DNA of 64,000 bases from Pipra filicauda. Its lineage: Eukaryota; Chordata; Aves; Passeriformes; Pipridae. Within the stretch, counting starts at the first letter, position 1; each line of letters starts with the position of its first letter. The stretch is from positions 1,501,245 to 1,565,244 of the forward strand of contig NW_024104400.1 of NCBI RefSeq assembly GCF_003945595.2, given 5' to 3'. The notes under the pieces were generated by a model. That model did not search any database. It was not told where the DNA came from and saw only the letters and a program-made list of their open reading frames with translations. The position numbers and the translations under genes are program-made. Of the stretch, positions 50,974 through 64,000 are shown in pieces.

Positions 50974-53900
50974 GCTTTGGGGTTTTTTTTTGATGTGTTT
51001 TAGAGGTGGTATGAACTCAGCTTTAGGGATGTGGCTCCAAGTATTTCAGCTGAATGCAAAAAGCCACTTTTAGATCTCTGCTAACAAGGAAATGTATTCA
51101 GGAAGTGTAAATAATGAGCTTGCTAATGATAGAAAGAGGCTGATTCTCAGGGTGATGAACCCACTTCTATCCAAAGTTTGCCTATGATTGTTGAATTCCT
51201 GTTTAATTATGAAAGATGATGTGCTAATGATAAACCCCTCCTATCAGATCAGCTGGAGAAATCATCTGAGAAGTGAAGGCTTGACCTTTCTCAGGTGCAG
51301 ACTTTTGTCTCCATTATGGGATTGCCTGATTTCCTTTTGGGAGGGGATAAATTCAGGCAGCCTTTCCTTAGAGCTGTGCTCAGCTTTTGGTAGTTGCTGG
51401 GATTACTCCCCTAGAACTAGACCAGAGGTTTTTATGGCTTTGGAGTCCTGTGCCCTAAACATTTATATTAAAGAAATTTTCATTTTTAAGCCCAAAGCTA
51501 CTTCTGGTGTTAAAAAGGATACTGGGAAAGCAGTTCTAGAATATATATTTTTAAGTAATGCTTTTTAAAAAGCCCAGTTTCATTCCCAGTAGAGTACTAC
51601 ATGTGTGTGACCATAAGAATTGTGCCAGTGAGTTTGAGACCCCTAGGGAGTGAATTTTGTTTGCTGTGGTTGCTCAGATGGGTTCAAAACCAGAAGACCT
51701 TTGCTACATGTTCTCTCAGGAGAAGCATATTTGGTTTTCATGGTGTTTAAAGAAGAAAGCAGGTATGTCATGTTAAATTTTTCCCTTTCAAATGCTTTCA
51801 GGTATGTTTGATAGCCCCAGCTATTCCAGGTATAGGGTAAAGTAACCCTTAGAAATATTTGGGAAAAATATTTCTTCTATAAAACCTGGATGGATTTCAG
51901 TCATTTTAATGCATACAAATGATACATAATTTATTCTTCATCTTTACAATTTTTTTTTATGTCTCTTCAGTGTACAAAGTCTTTTTTTACTGTACCTAAT
52001 TTTGCATATCTATGCCATAGGATGTGCTGCTGTAGATGATTCTGTGCCATGATTTTTGAGGTGTGAAATGGATAAATGCTCCTGATCACTGTGGTTTAGG
52101 CATGTGCATGTTAGTTATCCTCAAGTAAGAAACAAACCTTAACATAAATAGATAAAATCATCCATTATTGCAATTCAAAAAGCTCATAAACTTTCAGTTC
52201 TGTGTCTAAAGAAAGTTCTCTGGTGCTTTGTCAGTGCCAGGGTGATGCATTGATGAGCTTTCACTCCTCAGTGCTGAGTGTGGGTTCGTGAGCTCTCTTG
52301 ATCACACACAACAACTCTTTGATGCTCCTAAGGTGGTTTTAGGGAAGATATTTTAAATAACAACTTAGAAACACGAGTTGCATTGAAAATGCCACTTTTC
52401 TGACAGAGTGACTGCTGATTTAGTGAGAAATAGAGGCTTTTTACCCTGGGCTCTGTCACTGCCCCAGAACACCCTTCCCAGCCCAGTAACCTGTTCAGCC
52501 CCCAATTCTGGGAAGAGGGGCATGTGTTTGGTTTGGGGTTTGTTTTTCCTTTAAGTCAATTCCTGGGGAAGTTTTCTGGTTCATATCAGGGTTAGTAATA
52601 AGAAAAGGGTTAGTAAATCTTGGTTGAAATATAAAATACTTGGCTTCTGCCCTTCTCAGATATTTGCCTTTATCGGTTTAGATTCCGTAACAGAAGTTTC
52701 ATTGCAACTCTCTTTTAATATTTTGGATTAATCTTGGGTGTTGTGTGCGCGTGGGTGAAAGGGGATTAAAGCTGTGATTTATTGCTGTGCTTGATGGTGC
52801 TTGTGAAAGGTCAGTCCTTAATATCCCAGTAATCTATTGCAGTCTTCTGGCTGGTGGAGGGTCCCTCTGGAAAACCACAGCTCTTTCATGCATTTCATTA
52901 TTTGGGGAAAGCCCTTTTGAAGATCTGGGTCTCAATATCGATGTCACTGTAGCATGTGCTGAATATCTTTGTCCAAAATGACCTTCTGCTGATTCCTGAG
53001 GCATCTGACTGTGTTAGTGTGCAACTGGTCTGACTGGCTCTGCTGTTATTCCATGAAAACTTAGTCTTTACCTATGATTATCCTGAGTAAGATATCTGAA
53101 ATTCTCAGCTACTTTAGAGCTTGTTTTAGTGGGGAAATTTTCCTTCTATACTCAGTGGGGCCAAATACAGCAAGTGGAGATGTTAGATGCTGTATTTTTG
53201 TGGTTTTCCTGTTCACTTTTGTGTTTTTATCTTGTTGGTAAATATGAACATTTCATGCTTTTAGCACCAAGACCCTGCATTTGAAATTAGGGTACGAAGA
53301 AAGTGTAGCAATGAGACCTTGAGACTGGAGTTATAACTGGGGATGGCCAAGAATTCATTGAAAGAGAATAAAAAAAGCACTTTTTCCAGCTTTTTATCTC
53401 TTATCTAGAGAATATGGATTTATTTCAAGTAATTTCTGCCTATGAAGTTTGGATTTGGGTTGGTTTTATCTTCTTTTTTTTCTTTTGTATTACAGCCTAA
53501 ATAATGCCAGCACTGCTTGATTTTATGCTTTTCTGCATCTTAGTTGTGACATAGGGGTGACTTTTAGAGATGACAAGATTTCAGGTGGAGATTATGATTA
53601 TTGATGCTTTAATTAAGGAGCTTGGGCAGCAAATGATTTTCTCACGCACAAAACCTTAGTGGCTTTCACACGATAGTGAACTTAATAGGTGTTACTTAAT
53701 TCCACTGAATAATTAACTCCATAATTCAAACTCAAACCGTAGCTGTTGGACAGAAGTGCAGCTATATTCCATTTCTGTCAATTTAGTACTTGCTGTAATA
53801 CAGAGATTTTTAGCACCTACATGAAGGAATCTCTGCCGAGGAGCCAAGATTATCATTTTACTGCTCAACGAATGCAGTTTAATATAGGTTTAGATAAATC

Positions 53901-56900
53901 TAATTTAAGTGAGATTAATCAAATTCAGCCTAATCCAATTCAATGGGTCCCCAACTCCTGCCTGTGCAAGTACCAACCATATGTAGGGTTGGCTGGGAAA
54001 TAAATCACTGGGCTAAAAATGCCTCTTTCCCCTCCTTTTCTTGCTCCAGGGTCAATTTTAAGCGAGATCATGTAATTAATCCTGTTTATAACATGGTTCT
54101 GTGCAGCCTCTCAGCAGCTCAACAGATGGGTCAGGGATCCTGCAAAGAGGGCAGAGACCTTTCCCAGTGGTTTTGCTGATGGAGGGGAGAAAGTTGTACA
54201 GAATCTCTTCTGGCAGTGATGTGACTTGCCTTGCACAGCTCTGCTTGATTTCTGCAGAATACCTGCAGCCCTAATTGCAGCACAGCCAAAATGTTCTTAA
54301 GGACTCTGAATTCTGTAACATTTTGTGCTGCGTCAGCAAACGACAATTCAAGTTACAGTCTGGTTTGAAAAATCAAGCTCCAGTCCTCAGCTGGGAGAAA
54401 AATCTTTTCAGAGGGCCCTAAAACTGTGTAACTCTAAGCAAATACTGGGTGTGTAGTGAAAGAAAAAATATCAACAAAGCAAACCCAGAAACAAAACAAA
54501 CAAAAGTAAACACACAACAAAAGCAAACAAAAACTTAAACAAAAGCCAACTCCTTCCCCCCACAAAAACTTGTTTCCCCATTCTGGATTCTTGAAACAGC
54601 TGTTAATCATGCCCATCTCAAGGGATTCTTGTTTAAGTGGAGAAAAATATGTCCCAAGGATCTTAGAATAAATCCAGATTACACTGGAAAGCAAGGAAGA
54701 GCGTTACTGCTGTAAATCTAAGAGAATCTTAACTCCACACACACACTTTGGCACTATGATGATTTCTGAAATCTTGTTCTGTTGTTATTTTTCCATCCCT
54801 CCCTCTTCCATTTGTTTCCTCAAAAATAAGCCCCAGAGAGATACTGAAGAGCTTGTTCATCTCTTTATCCACATAATCTTTTAAAATATTTAAGTGGGAG
54901 CACATCTACGCCAACCCCCCCCAGTCTGGCTGAGTGGAAACAGCACAAACACATTGCTCAGAGCCCAAGTTCCTGCTCTGGGATTTGGCAAATTGTCTGA
55001 ATGGGTAGTGATAAATAAATATGATGCACTAATACAGTCCCTCTAATGTTCCCCTTTTCAACCAGAACGCTGCTTTTTGACATTTAAGGCTCCTGCAAGG
55101 TTTCTCTAACGACCTTCAAGTGCTGTTTTTTCACTTTTCAGAACCTGCTGCCCAGGGCAAGATTTTATTTACATGGAAGAGCATTCCTGGAAGTGTAGAT
55201 TAGGATCAATGAAAAGATTGAATTGAAGTCAAAGGGGGGAAAAATGAGGATTCTTGACTGAGCCAGGTGGTGTTCATAAAAATAAAACAGAACCCCACAG
55301 AACCCATAGAGCAGCAGTGAGAACTCTTTGGCTCTTTTCTTATGTGCCTGATATATTCTCCATCTTACCTTAGTTTTTTCTCACTTTTGGTTTCCCAAAG
55401 TTTTTTTCCTAAGGCTTCCAGCTGGTCTTCTTGAAGGTCTGCAATTAGAGGAACTGAAACTGGCAGCTACACATAGTTTTTAAATATAGTAATATGGCAA
55501 TTAATTAACAGTTCTGTGAGCAGTAAGTTATGACAAGTAGAGCTGATGGAATAACAACTCTAAGAGAATCAGGAAAGTTTGTGTGCTACCATTTGCAAAG
55601 CACTGCAAACTTGTTACTAAAGCAGAATTTTCCAGAGAGGTACACTTTGAAATGTTAAAACCCAGAATTTCCACCCCTTCTCCAGGGTGCTTGTTCTTCT
55701 GCTTAGTAACATTCACTGACCCTTTTTCAGCTGTTCTGTTGTTTGTTTGTTTGTTTTTTGAAGCAGCTCATTCCCATCTCTTTGTCTGCCTTTAATCTCC
55801 AGCCAGTCTCTCACTGCTGAAATTAAAGTGCTTCAGTTCCTGGTATCTCCTTTCTTTGAACAGATACAAATAAATTGGGGCTGTATCACTCAGGTCTTAG
55901 TTTCTATAAATTAAATAAATTGAGGAGATGAACTGAGGATGTTCTTCTAAATCCTGCACCACTTTTATGAGTCCTCTCCGGGTTTTATTTTATTAACATC
56001 CTAAAACTCTAGGTATCAGACTGGGTGCAGTATTTAAGTACCACTTCAGCTGTGGTAAAATCCCTCCCCTATTTCTCTCAGTACATTCTTACATATTTAT
56101 CCAAGCTCAAGTCGTGTCTTTCACCGTGGAATTATACCCTGGGGCTCAGATTAATTTACTGGACCATCTCAAGTCTTTCCCAGAGTATCTGATTTCCCTG
56201 ATGTGCCCCATTCTGAGAGTGTGTCCTTCCTGAACATGTAAAATGGACTTGGCCAGCTAAAAATTTATTTTGAGGGGATCAAACTCGTTGAATGATCCAC
56301 GTTGTGCTGTACAATTGCCCCAATGTCATAATTATTTACATTTTTATCCATCTCTCTGAGATCTGTCCATTTTATTTGCAGTGGTCTAATATTTAATACC
56401 AGCAGAAACTTTTAATGAAGGGCAGAAGGAAATTGTGGTAATTGCATGTCAAAAATGAATCACCTGCCAATGGATGGGAATAATGAAGAGACATTAAAAA
56501 TTTGGTTCAAAGGAAGGAATGAAAAAAAAAAAGATTGGTGTGATTATAATAATGCACAAAAGGAATTAAATGAGGTTAAAGAATGACTTGCAATGTGAAA
56601 ATGAGGATTTTTACTGTGATGGAGAAGCAGTCAAGGCGCAAATACTGTAAATTTGCTATCCAGTTCCAACATCCTGTTGGAATTGGATAGGAAGGGGAGA
56701 AAGGACTACAGTGTCTTATATAATTAAGAGAGCAAAAAAATATAAGACGAATAACTGAAATTAGACATCTTTTTGCCTACCTCTCTCTTTTAAAGTGTCC
56801 CATTAGGATGTTTTTTCAAATAAATTTAAAGTACATTGAAAAAAAAAACAAACCCAAAGCGTTCTCCATGGATCGAAATTTGGGGATTTCTCAGTTGCAT

Positions 56901-57866
56901 TTTTTCAGTCCTGCCATTTCCACGATGTGCTGTAAGTTATGTAAGATTTTTTGGTTCTTTTCCTCTCTGTCCATGGGGGAAGCTGTTGGTGATGGGCAAC
57001 CTCAGCAATGCTGAGTGTGAAACCACTGACTTCCTATTTTGATCCCTGAATATTGTATAGATTCTAAACTTGTAGGATCCAGTTTTAACTATGGCGTTTT
57101 CTCAATCACTTTTTGGGGTATGCTTTCACTTCAAAAGCAAAAAAGCCACCGACTCTTCCCTTATTCTGCTCAGAGATTGATTTCATTCTCTTCCTGACCA
57201 AATTAGAAAGCTTTCTGCTTGGCTGCTGCAATCAGGGTAGACAGGATCGTTTCCTAGAGGTGAAGTTTTGCATAATGTCTCCACAGCGTTATTACTCCAA
57301 CAGGAATCCCCTGGCTTTCCTTGGGAAGTTAATTAGAGTCTGTGCAGGGAGTGAGTCAGACGGAATTGTGTGGCTGGGAGTGTGTGTTGATTACAGAACT
57401 GAAATCATCCTAATGGCTTCTCTCAGTCTGTTGGTAAAAGCAATTACTGGCTGGTAAATTTTAAAGCTGTGAAATGCAATTTTAAGAAATCCTTTGCTTA
57501 AGATAAATTTATGAAAATAACACACACAAAGGAAGTGGCCTCCACGCTCTGCCGTGTTTTCGGCCGTGCGTTTTATGGGGACGGGGACTTTAGGACCTGT
57601 GTTTGGGAGAGACTTTTTGTGAAAATACAAAAATAATGTCAGTGCATTGAAAAAGCTGTGAAGCTGTAAATGCTTCCTAATACTACAGATGACAGAAACC
57701 GGTTCAAAATATTTGTAAGAATTAAGGATATGCCTTTTAAAGATCTGCACGTGAAGGTGGTCACTCCCTCTCCTGCTGAGTCAAGCACTGCCTTTTGTCT
57801 CATGTATTTTGCCTTTCAGGAAAATGAGAAAATTCAGGGTTGAAGTGAACCAGGCATAAAAAGATC
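50974..57866. other. Intronic spacer with simple AAAC/GTTT tracts
   Basis: I recognise no exon or transposon. There is an AAAC-rich stretch at about 54475-54540, a GTTT run at about 55739-55759, and a short palindromic AT stretch. Open frames of up to 126 codons (51188-51568) have no recognisable domain. Confidence 0.5.
55739..55759. repeat. GTTT microsatellite
   Basis: Four to five GTTT units end in a T run. It is a simple repeat with no other content. Confidence 0.75.
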
Positions 57867-57887
57867 TTTTTTTTTTTTTTTTTTTTT
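57867..57887. repeat. Poly(T) tract, 21 bases
   Basis: An uninterrupted T run follows AAGATC. Read on the minus strand it is a poly(A) tail candidate, but no AATAAA lies within 40 bases on that strand, so it is treated as a simple homopolymer. Confidence 0.8.
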
Positions 57888-60800
57888 GCTATACCCTTTG
57901 TTGCCATCTAAAAAGCCCCAAGCAAAAGCCTTTTCCACCTCCTGGGTGGCTGGCTTGCAGAAGTTATCAGTAGGAGATTGCGATGGAAAGCTGAGCGTGG
58001 AAAAATTTTGGTGCTCTTCTCCCAAAGCACCATGGATTTCACAGGCAGATAAGGATAATCTTCCTAGGAAGATTTCCCTCACATTAATAATACTTTGAAT
58101 AACGGTGTGATGACTCCAGAGCTTTCCCAGATGCTGTCAGAGGGATTATTATCCCATTGATACCTGTATATTTTACTTTCCACTGTGTGGTGATTACCTT
58201 TCAATTTTTCAGTTCCTTCCTTTCACATATCAGCTGTGGTTCAACAAAGTGCTGTTTGTACCTATTAGTATATCACCAGAAATATGATTTCATGATCACT
58301 GTTGATGGACTCTGTTACCTGCAACCAGTTCTGCCCATTGCATTTGGGTGCTGGGATCACACCCTGTCTGTGCTGGTGTCACCCTTGGCTCCCAGCTCAC
58401 CTTTCCTTAGGGAGAAATCAGCTCTCCCTGATGCCAGGAAAGGGAAGAGCCCCACTGGAGTACAGATCTGAGGCAGGAGGAAGCTGCAGTCTCACAGCAC
58501 TCCTACAGCTCTAGTTCAAAACCCGAAGATTACGGAATGACTGATGGTTCAGATGAGCCATTTTAGAGTCATCACAACATAGCAGAAAAGTAATGAATGT
58601 AACTGACAAATCCATGTTTTCTTCACAGTGCTGTGATTCATATAAATGCCAGTCAAGAAGTAAGAGGTGCTTTCTCATTTTTAGAAAAGCATTTTTTTTA
58701 ACCCAGCATTTTAAGGCTTATCCCAGGTTCCTGTCAGCAGCAGATTGTTCCCTCAGGAGTTTCCCTTTGCTTTGCTGTGTGATGTTGCTTCTATCTAATG
58801 TCCTTTATTTCTCAAGTGTTAACTGGGCCAGCAGCAAAGTTCCAAAACTCTGAGGCCTCTTTGCTGTGATTGTGTCCCACCTTCACCCTTGGACTTTATA
58901 TGATATATTACAGAATATCACTTGTAAAACCTCTGAGAGCCACTGAGCAAGAAACCTCAGCACTCGGGTTTGCAAAATTCCTATTCAAAAGTAGGATTCT
59001 CTCCTTGCTTGCTGGAGAACTCCAATTCCAAGAGAGTGCTGCAAGGCAGGACCCTGTTAGTGCAGCACTGCTGTCTGTGTTCCCTGGCCTGCTCTCTCAG
59101 GGATTGCTGTGACAAGAACAGGTCTCTTGGTATTTAAAGCAAAACTTGGGCACCTTTGCACAGCTGAGATTGGTGACATGGAGACCCTGTGTGCTGTTGT
59201 TTCAGTCCCTCTGTCTCCTTCCTCTCTCTCGTCCTGTCTTTGAAACAAAGAATTTCAGAATAAGCTCAGCATAGAGGTGGGAGGGTCATGACTGAACTGT
59301 AGACTCTTCTTTTCTGCCCATCATTTCATGATCAAACACTGAAGGACTTTTCTTACTGCTTTCCAAGAAGGTTCCCAACTTCCCTCTTTCCCCCCCTTAT
59401 TTTCCTTCAGCTTATTACTCTGCTGTCCCATTCCCTGGAAACCACTAATTCAGGAATTAAGTTGCATAGCTGAACCCTGAAATGACTCCAGAGAGAGAAA
59501 AAAACAAATGCAGGCACAAAATAATTGGTGAGAGTGTGTTCCTATGAATTAAGAGCTGTGGCAGGAGATGCTGGGTGGCAGATGAACTGTTATTAGATTT
59601 TCATTTGATCCACTCATTTTTCAACTGTTAACAATGGAGTTGCATTTGGATAACAAGTTTAATTTGTCTGCTAATGACTCATTTCTGTGCTTGCATATCT
59701 ACATCTATTAGGAAGCTGTGGCCTGTACACAGTAGAGGAAAAATATCGAAAAAAGAACGTGATTTAGTTTAAGTGCAATATTCATCACGACTGTTTTACA
59801 AGTAATTGCCTAATTTGAGCATTATATGCTCCTCTTAAACTGTATTACACATAGCACCATTTCTCTTTGGTCTGTTGACTTGAAGATATAATGTTAAATA
59901 AATAACTCTTTGCTAGAGAAGGTCAGGACGATGTTTTTTACAGGAAATGTGTCTGGAGTTTTGTCTCAAATGGAAGTGTTAGCAGCCAGTTTATGTAATA
60001 AACTGGTGGACAACAAGGAGTTGGTACATGCTGTCCTACTAAAGTGATTCTAAAAGTTCTACCAAAACAAACTGCAACAAACCTTCAAATTGTGAGATAG
60101 TGGATATATAACCTTTTGTTCAAATCAGTCCTAGTACCAGTGGGGCAGAAGGTTGCAAATGAAACATAAATCTTGAAAAGGAATTATCACGTGACCGTGG
60201 TATAGTGGAGAAATAAATCTGATTTCCCTGCTAGGCGAGTTTGGTAGAAATTGCTGTTAAGAATTAAGATTTACATGAAAAAATACAATACACTGAGAAG
60301 AATCAATAAGGGTTTTAGAAATGGACTTGTGCCTTTATATCTGCCAGAGTTCTTGGTGGGAGTTGGTGAACATGCAGATGGAGACATCCTTGATCTAGTT
60401 GATGGTATCTCACATCTGTGTATGATGTAACAGGCAATTCTTGTCTTCTTAGCATTTAAGATCCCCTTAATTTTATAGACCAAGTTTAATTGCAGCTGAA
60501 TGCTGTTAGAATTCACTAAATAAGGGCATATTTCTTCCCCTGCCTTATTCATGAGTAGAGCAAAAGGAGGCTCTTTCCCTTGAAAACGGAGTTTTAATAT
60601 TTAAAATATTAATTTTGTGTTTCCCATTTTTTACCGCTCGCAGGGGGAGGAGTTGTAAGCCTGACATTAAACATTTCAAGCATGCATATACTTCAAGGAG
60701 TGAAGTTTGAATATAAGTTTTAATGTGCAACCTCCTGGCTGCAAATTGTGTGCATTGAGGGCAGACATACAGAGTAGTGCCAATGCTGAATTTGACAACA

Positions 60801-61437
60801 TTGACTCCTGCAGTTGCAGTGACTGTGCTGGGAAGCCATTTCTGGGGCTTGATTTGGTTTTAAAAATATTTAAAATCAAAATCTGCTTGCTTCTGGGACA
60901 TCTCCTTGCTCAGATCTGCCACTTGATTTGCTGTTGATACCGTGAATGACTTTGGGAGATTTTAGAAGAAAGTTAAAGAATTTGGATGTGTTTAGAAAAA
61001 GAACATTTTGGCATCTCTGACACCTCTGATGGGAGGCTGCTTTGAAGGTGTTGTAAGGAATGCCATAATAACAGATGAGCCTTAATCAATATTTCCTCTG
61101 CAACAGTAGAACATATTTCCTGTATAATGGTTGGGTCTCTACAAGTAGAACTTTATAATCTCCTCAGTATAATCCTTTGATTCACTGTTTCCAAAACTCC
61201 TCTGGGCATTGTGCCTTAATATGAGTTATTAATATCAACTATTACTTTAATTCATCACTACAGGGGGCAAAAAACACTGCAAGCATCCAAGGTGGAATAA
61301 TACTGCAACCAAATCCTACAAGTGTTTGTGTACTGATTATTTTTTAATGTGTAAAACCTGAGGATCAAACAGTTTTTGAAGAAAAAAAAGAAATTCAAAC
61401 TAAATTTTAAAATAACTTTTACACAGCTGCAAGCTTT

Positions 61438-61448
<11 letters not shown>
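57888..61448. other. Intronic spacer, no recognisable features
   Basis: No exon, transposon or RNA gene was recognised. A short AT palindrome (TTAATATTTAAAATATTAA, about 60594-60612) is the only structure noted. Confidence 0.5.

Positions 61449-61493
<45 letters not shown>
61449..61493. repeat. Poly(T) tract, about 45 bases
   Basis: The longest homopolymer of the window follows a T/C-rich lead-in (TTTCTTTTTTCTTCTT). On the minus strand it could be a retroposon tail, but no polyadenylation hexamer or known element adjoins it on the right. Confidence 0.85.
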
Positions 61494-61496
<3 letters not shown>

Positions 61497-62313
61497 CAAC
61501 AGCCAACCCCAACCCCTTCTAATTAATGGTTATTTCCTCCAGTTCTGGTTCTTTACACTGGGAAACCTTACTGTGTTTATCCCTCCATGGCAAGACTTGT
61601 ACACCTGAGCAGATGATTTTTACGTTCAGGTCTCCTCTTGTTAATGCATTTGTGATATATTTATAGTCTTGATAGTTGTGCACAAAGTTTCACAGGCCTG
61701 AAAAAAATGCCATGGAAGTTAAATAAAGTCTGAGGGAGCAGCAGGTCGTTTGGTGTTATGTAACAAGCACTGCAAAGGTGCTAGAAAAATGTGATAACTC
61801 TGGTAATCTGATAAATTGATAAATGTGACAATACCCAATTTTACACTGTATTAATGTAATGTGATGTGAAAAAGTGCCTGGTTAACCCAGAAATTATGCT
61901 GGCAACTTACACTGGTGGTTGCATACACGCTGAATTCAGTGGCAGTGAATTAAATATCTCCTAAGGCACTCGAAACCTGACAAGGCAAAGGATAATTCTT
62001 GTGAAAGCTTGTAGGAGCAGATGTAGCAGGAAAAGAGAACTGTCCCTATGGGATCCCTCACTTGCTCTGTACAACTCCACTTTATTATTTTTCTTGTGTA
62101 CGGGTCTGTCATAAAGAAAACTCTGTTGATCAGTCACACTCGGGGTTCTGTCACCACGGCCTCGGTGCTGCTGTTCCTCCTCCTTGGTTTTTTCCAGGGA
62201 AGTTTCTTAGACATAAACCCGGTGACTTACGATAAATCTGGAAATCAGAATTACACCAAGTAGAGCAGAAAATAAGAACACCCTAAATGTGATGATCTAA
62301 ATTTTGTGATTTA

Positions 62314-62315
<2 letters not shown>
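61494..62315. other. Spacer between two long poly(T) tracts
   Basis: Nothing was recognised on either strand. A 71-codon + frame at 62048-62263 has hydrophobic stretches but nothing that identifies it. Confidence 0.45.

Positions 62316-62351
<36 letters not shown>
62316..62351. repeat. Poly(T) tract, about 36 bases
   Basis: An uninterrupted T run lies only 0.8 kb from the previous one. The flanks of the two runs do not resemble each other, so they are not copies of one repeat. Confidence 0.85.
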
Positions 62352-64000
62352 CCTGGAAAATGAGGGGTTGAAAAATGCTGATGGAGCAGGATGCATTGCA
62401 GACAACACCTGGAAGCGAGAACTAATTTTTCTGAGTGGTGCTGTGAGAAAGCTGCTCTGCTGATTTGATTGTGACCTTTTAGGTCTTGTTTGAAATTTTG
62501 CATCCTCTTCTAAAAATTAATTTAGCAAGATGATTCTTCAGCTAAGTCTTGTGTCAGTGGGTGGGAGAGTGTGTCTCTCTGTCTCCCTGTTTTGGCCATG
62601 CTGGATGATAGTGGCTTTCAGGGAAAGAAGAGCTAGAATATGGAAAAGAAATGTGGACAGGTAACACACCTTGTAGGCTCTGCATTTGAAGAGAATCCAG
62701 TATGGCTTTCCTGACTTAATTATTTTATATTTGCTCTTTTTATTAAGACGATCAGCTTTTAGAATGTGCTTCAAGTCATTTCTATTTGTGGCAAAATCTG
62801 AGCAGCATGGTTTTGCTTCGCAGCAATAAAACTGATTATTAAGGAAACTTTGACAGATTTACAATAGAAAAGGAGGAAATCTCCACAGAACTTCGATTAA
62901 TTTTAGTATGAGCAAATTAAAACACTAAAAATCTATCTCAGAAAGCTCAAGGGAATTGGATTTCCCTTCCTCACAGCTCCATCTTAGTGCTGTTGGCCAC
63001 TGGAAGGCTCAGGTTCTTTCCTTTTTTTTCTTTCTGTATCTTTTTCCCTTGAGCTGGTGCCTCTCCTCACAGTAGCAGTAATCTGTTAATAGTCCCCAGA
63101 TGGCACGACCTGTTGTGTTACTGTATTTCATTCCCTTCCTACTGGTCTAGTTTTCAAAGCCCCACGGTTCTCTTCAGACAATATTTCAGTCTTTTTATTG
63201 ATGCAGCCTTTTAAGTTTATTGTTAATGTGCTTCCTGAGCACACTCTGCCTGCTCTGACTATGAAAATGAAAGGGAGTAGTTTTGATGGAATGTGAAAAA
63301 AGCCAATTTTTAAAAGGCAGGAGAAAGGAAATGTGTGCAGGAAAAAGAAAATACACCATGAGTCTTGGAAGGTGAAGTGGTGGAGGAGCTATAAAGAGTT
63401 TGGAGGTGGATTCCCAGAGAGACATGAAGTTTTTACAAAAGAGAGAGAGGGAAAGGTTGCTTAAGATGAAACAGGGCAAAGTAATTAAAGGATAAGGAGA
63501 GTGAGACTCAAAGAGGAAAGATATTTTTGTGAGTGTGAGAATTCACAAAATGGATCTGGGCAATGAGTGGAAACTTGAGGGAACCTTGAATCATTTTCTA
63601 CCTGTAAGTTCAAGGTATGGCAGCAAATCCAGCAGCACACAAATAAAATTAGTTTCAAAAGTTCCAAGAAGACCTCGCTCACACTTCGAGTGTTTGATGT
63701 CTGTGAGGTGAACAGGTGAAATCACACAAGTTTTCCTGGAGGGTGATCCTGTAATGAAGAGTCTTTCAGCTGAGGTCTGATGCTCTGGAGCACATTAGAG
63801 TGATATTGTACATCAACAGTCATGTTCTTGCTTGACCTTCTGAGAAGACAGAATTTGCACCACACTTGGGTGTGAAAATTTGAGAATGAGCTCCCCCTCA
63901 TCCAGGTGGAGGGCCAAGAGCTGCTGCCACGGCAGAAACACCTTAGACCCATTCTGGAATTATTTCTATTAGAATTTACTCATATTATAGTCCATGATGG
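62352..64000. other. Intronic spacer to the end of the window
   Basis: No exon or transposon was recognised. CCCCAGATGGCAC at about 63094-63106 matches the right two-thirds of the CTCF core consensus but misses two positions on the left. It is a weak candidate at best. Confidence 0.45.

Larger units (their letters stand above)
18553..64000 (+). other. Presumed partial intron 1 of CNKSR2
   Basis: From the GT donor at 18553 to the end of the window I find no continuation of the SAM domain (LDDCLQQY / EREKI / GHQELILEAV). CNKSR2 is known in vertebrates for very long introns, so an intron of more than 45 kb is plausible. All repeats listed after this point would then be intronic and transcribed with the pre-mRNA in the + direction. 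This is an inference from the absence of a second exon and of any other gene. Independent genes or lncRNAs inside the intron cannot be ruled out. Confidence 0.55.

Noticed and set aside
63093..63106. Second CTCF-like motif near the window end
   Set aside because: Two positions of the left half fail the consensus, so it cannot be separated from chance without a matrix score or binding data.
1..64000. CRISPR arrays, prokaryotic operons, tRNA or rRNA genes
   Set aside because: No regularly spaced direct repeats, no GGTTCGAATCC-type tRNA arm in a cloverleaf context, no rRNA signature and no dense coding were seen. The window is vertebrate non-coding DNA.

Overview
The window looks like a piece of a bird nuclear chromosome, probably passerine or closely related. 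It is AT-rich, almost entirely non-coding DNA. The organism call rests on seven fragments of the CR1 LINE 3' end in the typical avian form, with the conserved tail ending in ATTCTATGATTCTAT-like repeats. There is no mammalian-type Alu, B1 or L1 material and nothing prokaryotic. No operons, ribosome binding sites, phage, insertion sequences, CRISPR arrays, rRNA or tRNA genes were recognised.

The only protein-coding sequence I can name is one short exon on the + strand at about 18.5 kb. It encodes the amino terminus of a CNKSR (connector enhancer of KSR) scaffold protein, best matched to CNKSR2. The peptide covers the start of the SAM domain and stops at a phase-1 GT splice donor at 18553. The remaining 45 kb is then most simply the first part of a very large intron. 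No second exon (it would start LDDCLQQY) was found before the window ends. The first 18 kb is upstream intergenic DNA or an intron within the 5' UTR. A polypyrimidine tract and an AG at 18478, just before the start codon, leave the second option open.

Layout: 1-13.25 kb is unremarkable AT-rich spacer. At 13.25-13.78 kb there is a compact cluster: an AT microsatellite, a CpG-rich island of about 220 bp with a consensus-matching CTCF motif, an antisense CR1 fragment and a 20-bp tandem repeat. A sense CR1 lies at 16.9-17.2 kb. The CNKSR2 exon sits in a modestly CpG-enriched zone at about 18.1-19.3 kb. From 19.3 to 64 kb the presumed intron holds CR1 fragments near 28.9, 30.7, 31.9, 38.7 and 43.0 kb, a 38-bp minisatellite at 39.3 kb, a TATC microsatellite at 43.8 kb within a GC-rich block, and several long A/T homopolymers. 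It also holds two diverged copies of an unnamed repeat of about 255 bp, at 22.5 and 32.9 kb.

The observations most worth a second look are the unnamed paired repeat, the CpG/CTCF island 5 kb upstream of the exon, and an unidentified protein-like open frame on the minus strand at 17.87-18.33 kb. I see no convincing novel biological system. Most long open frames here are consistent with chance or with repeats.
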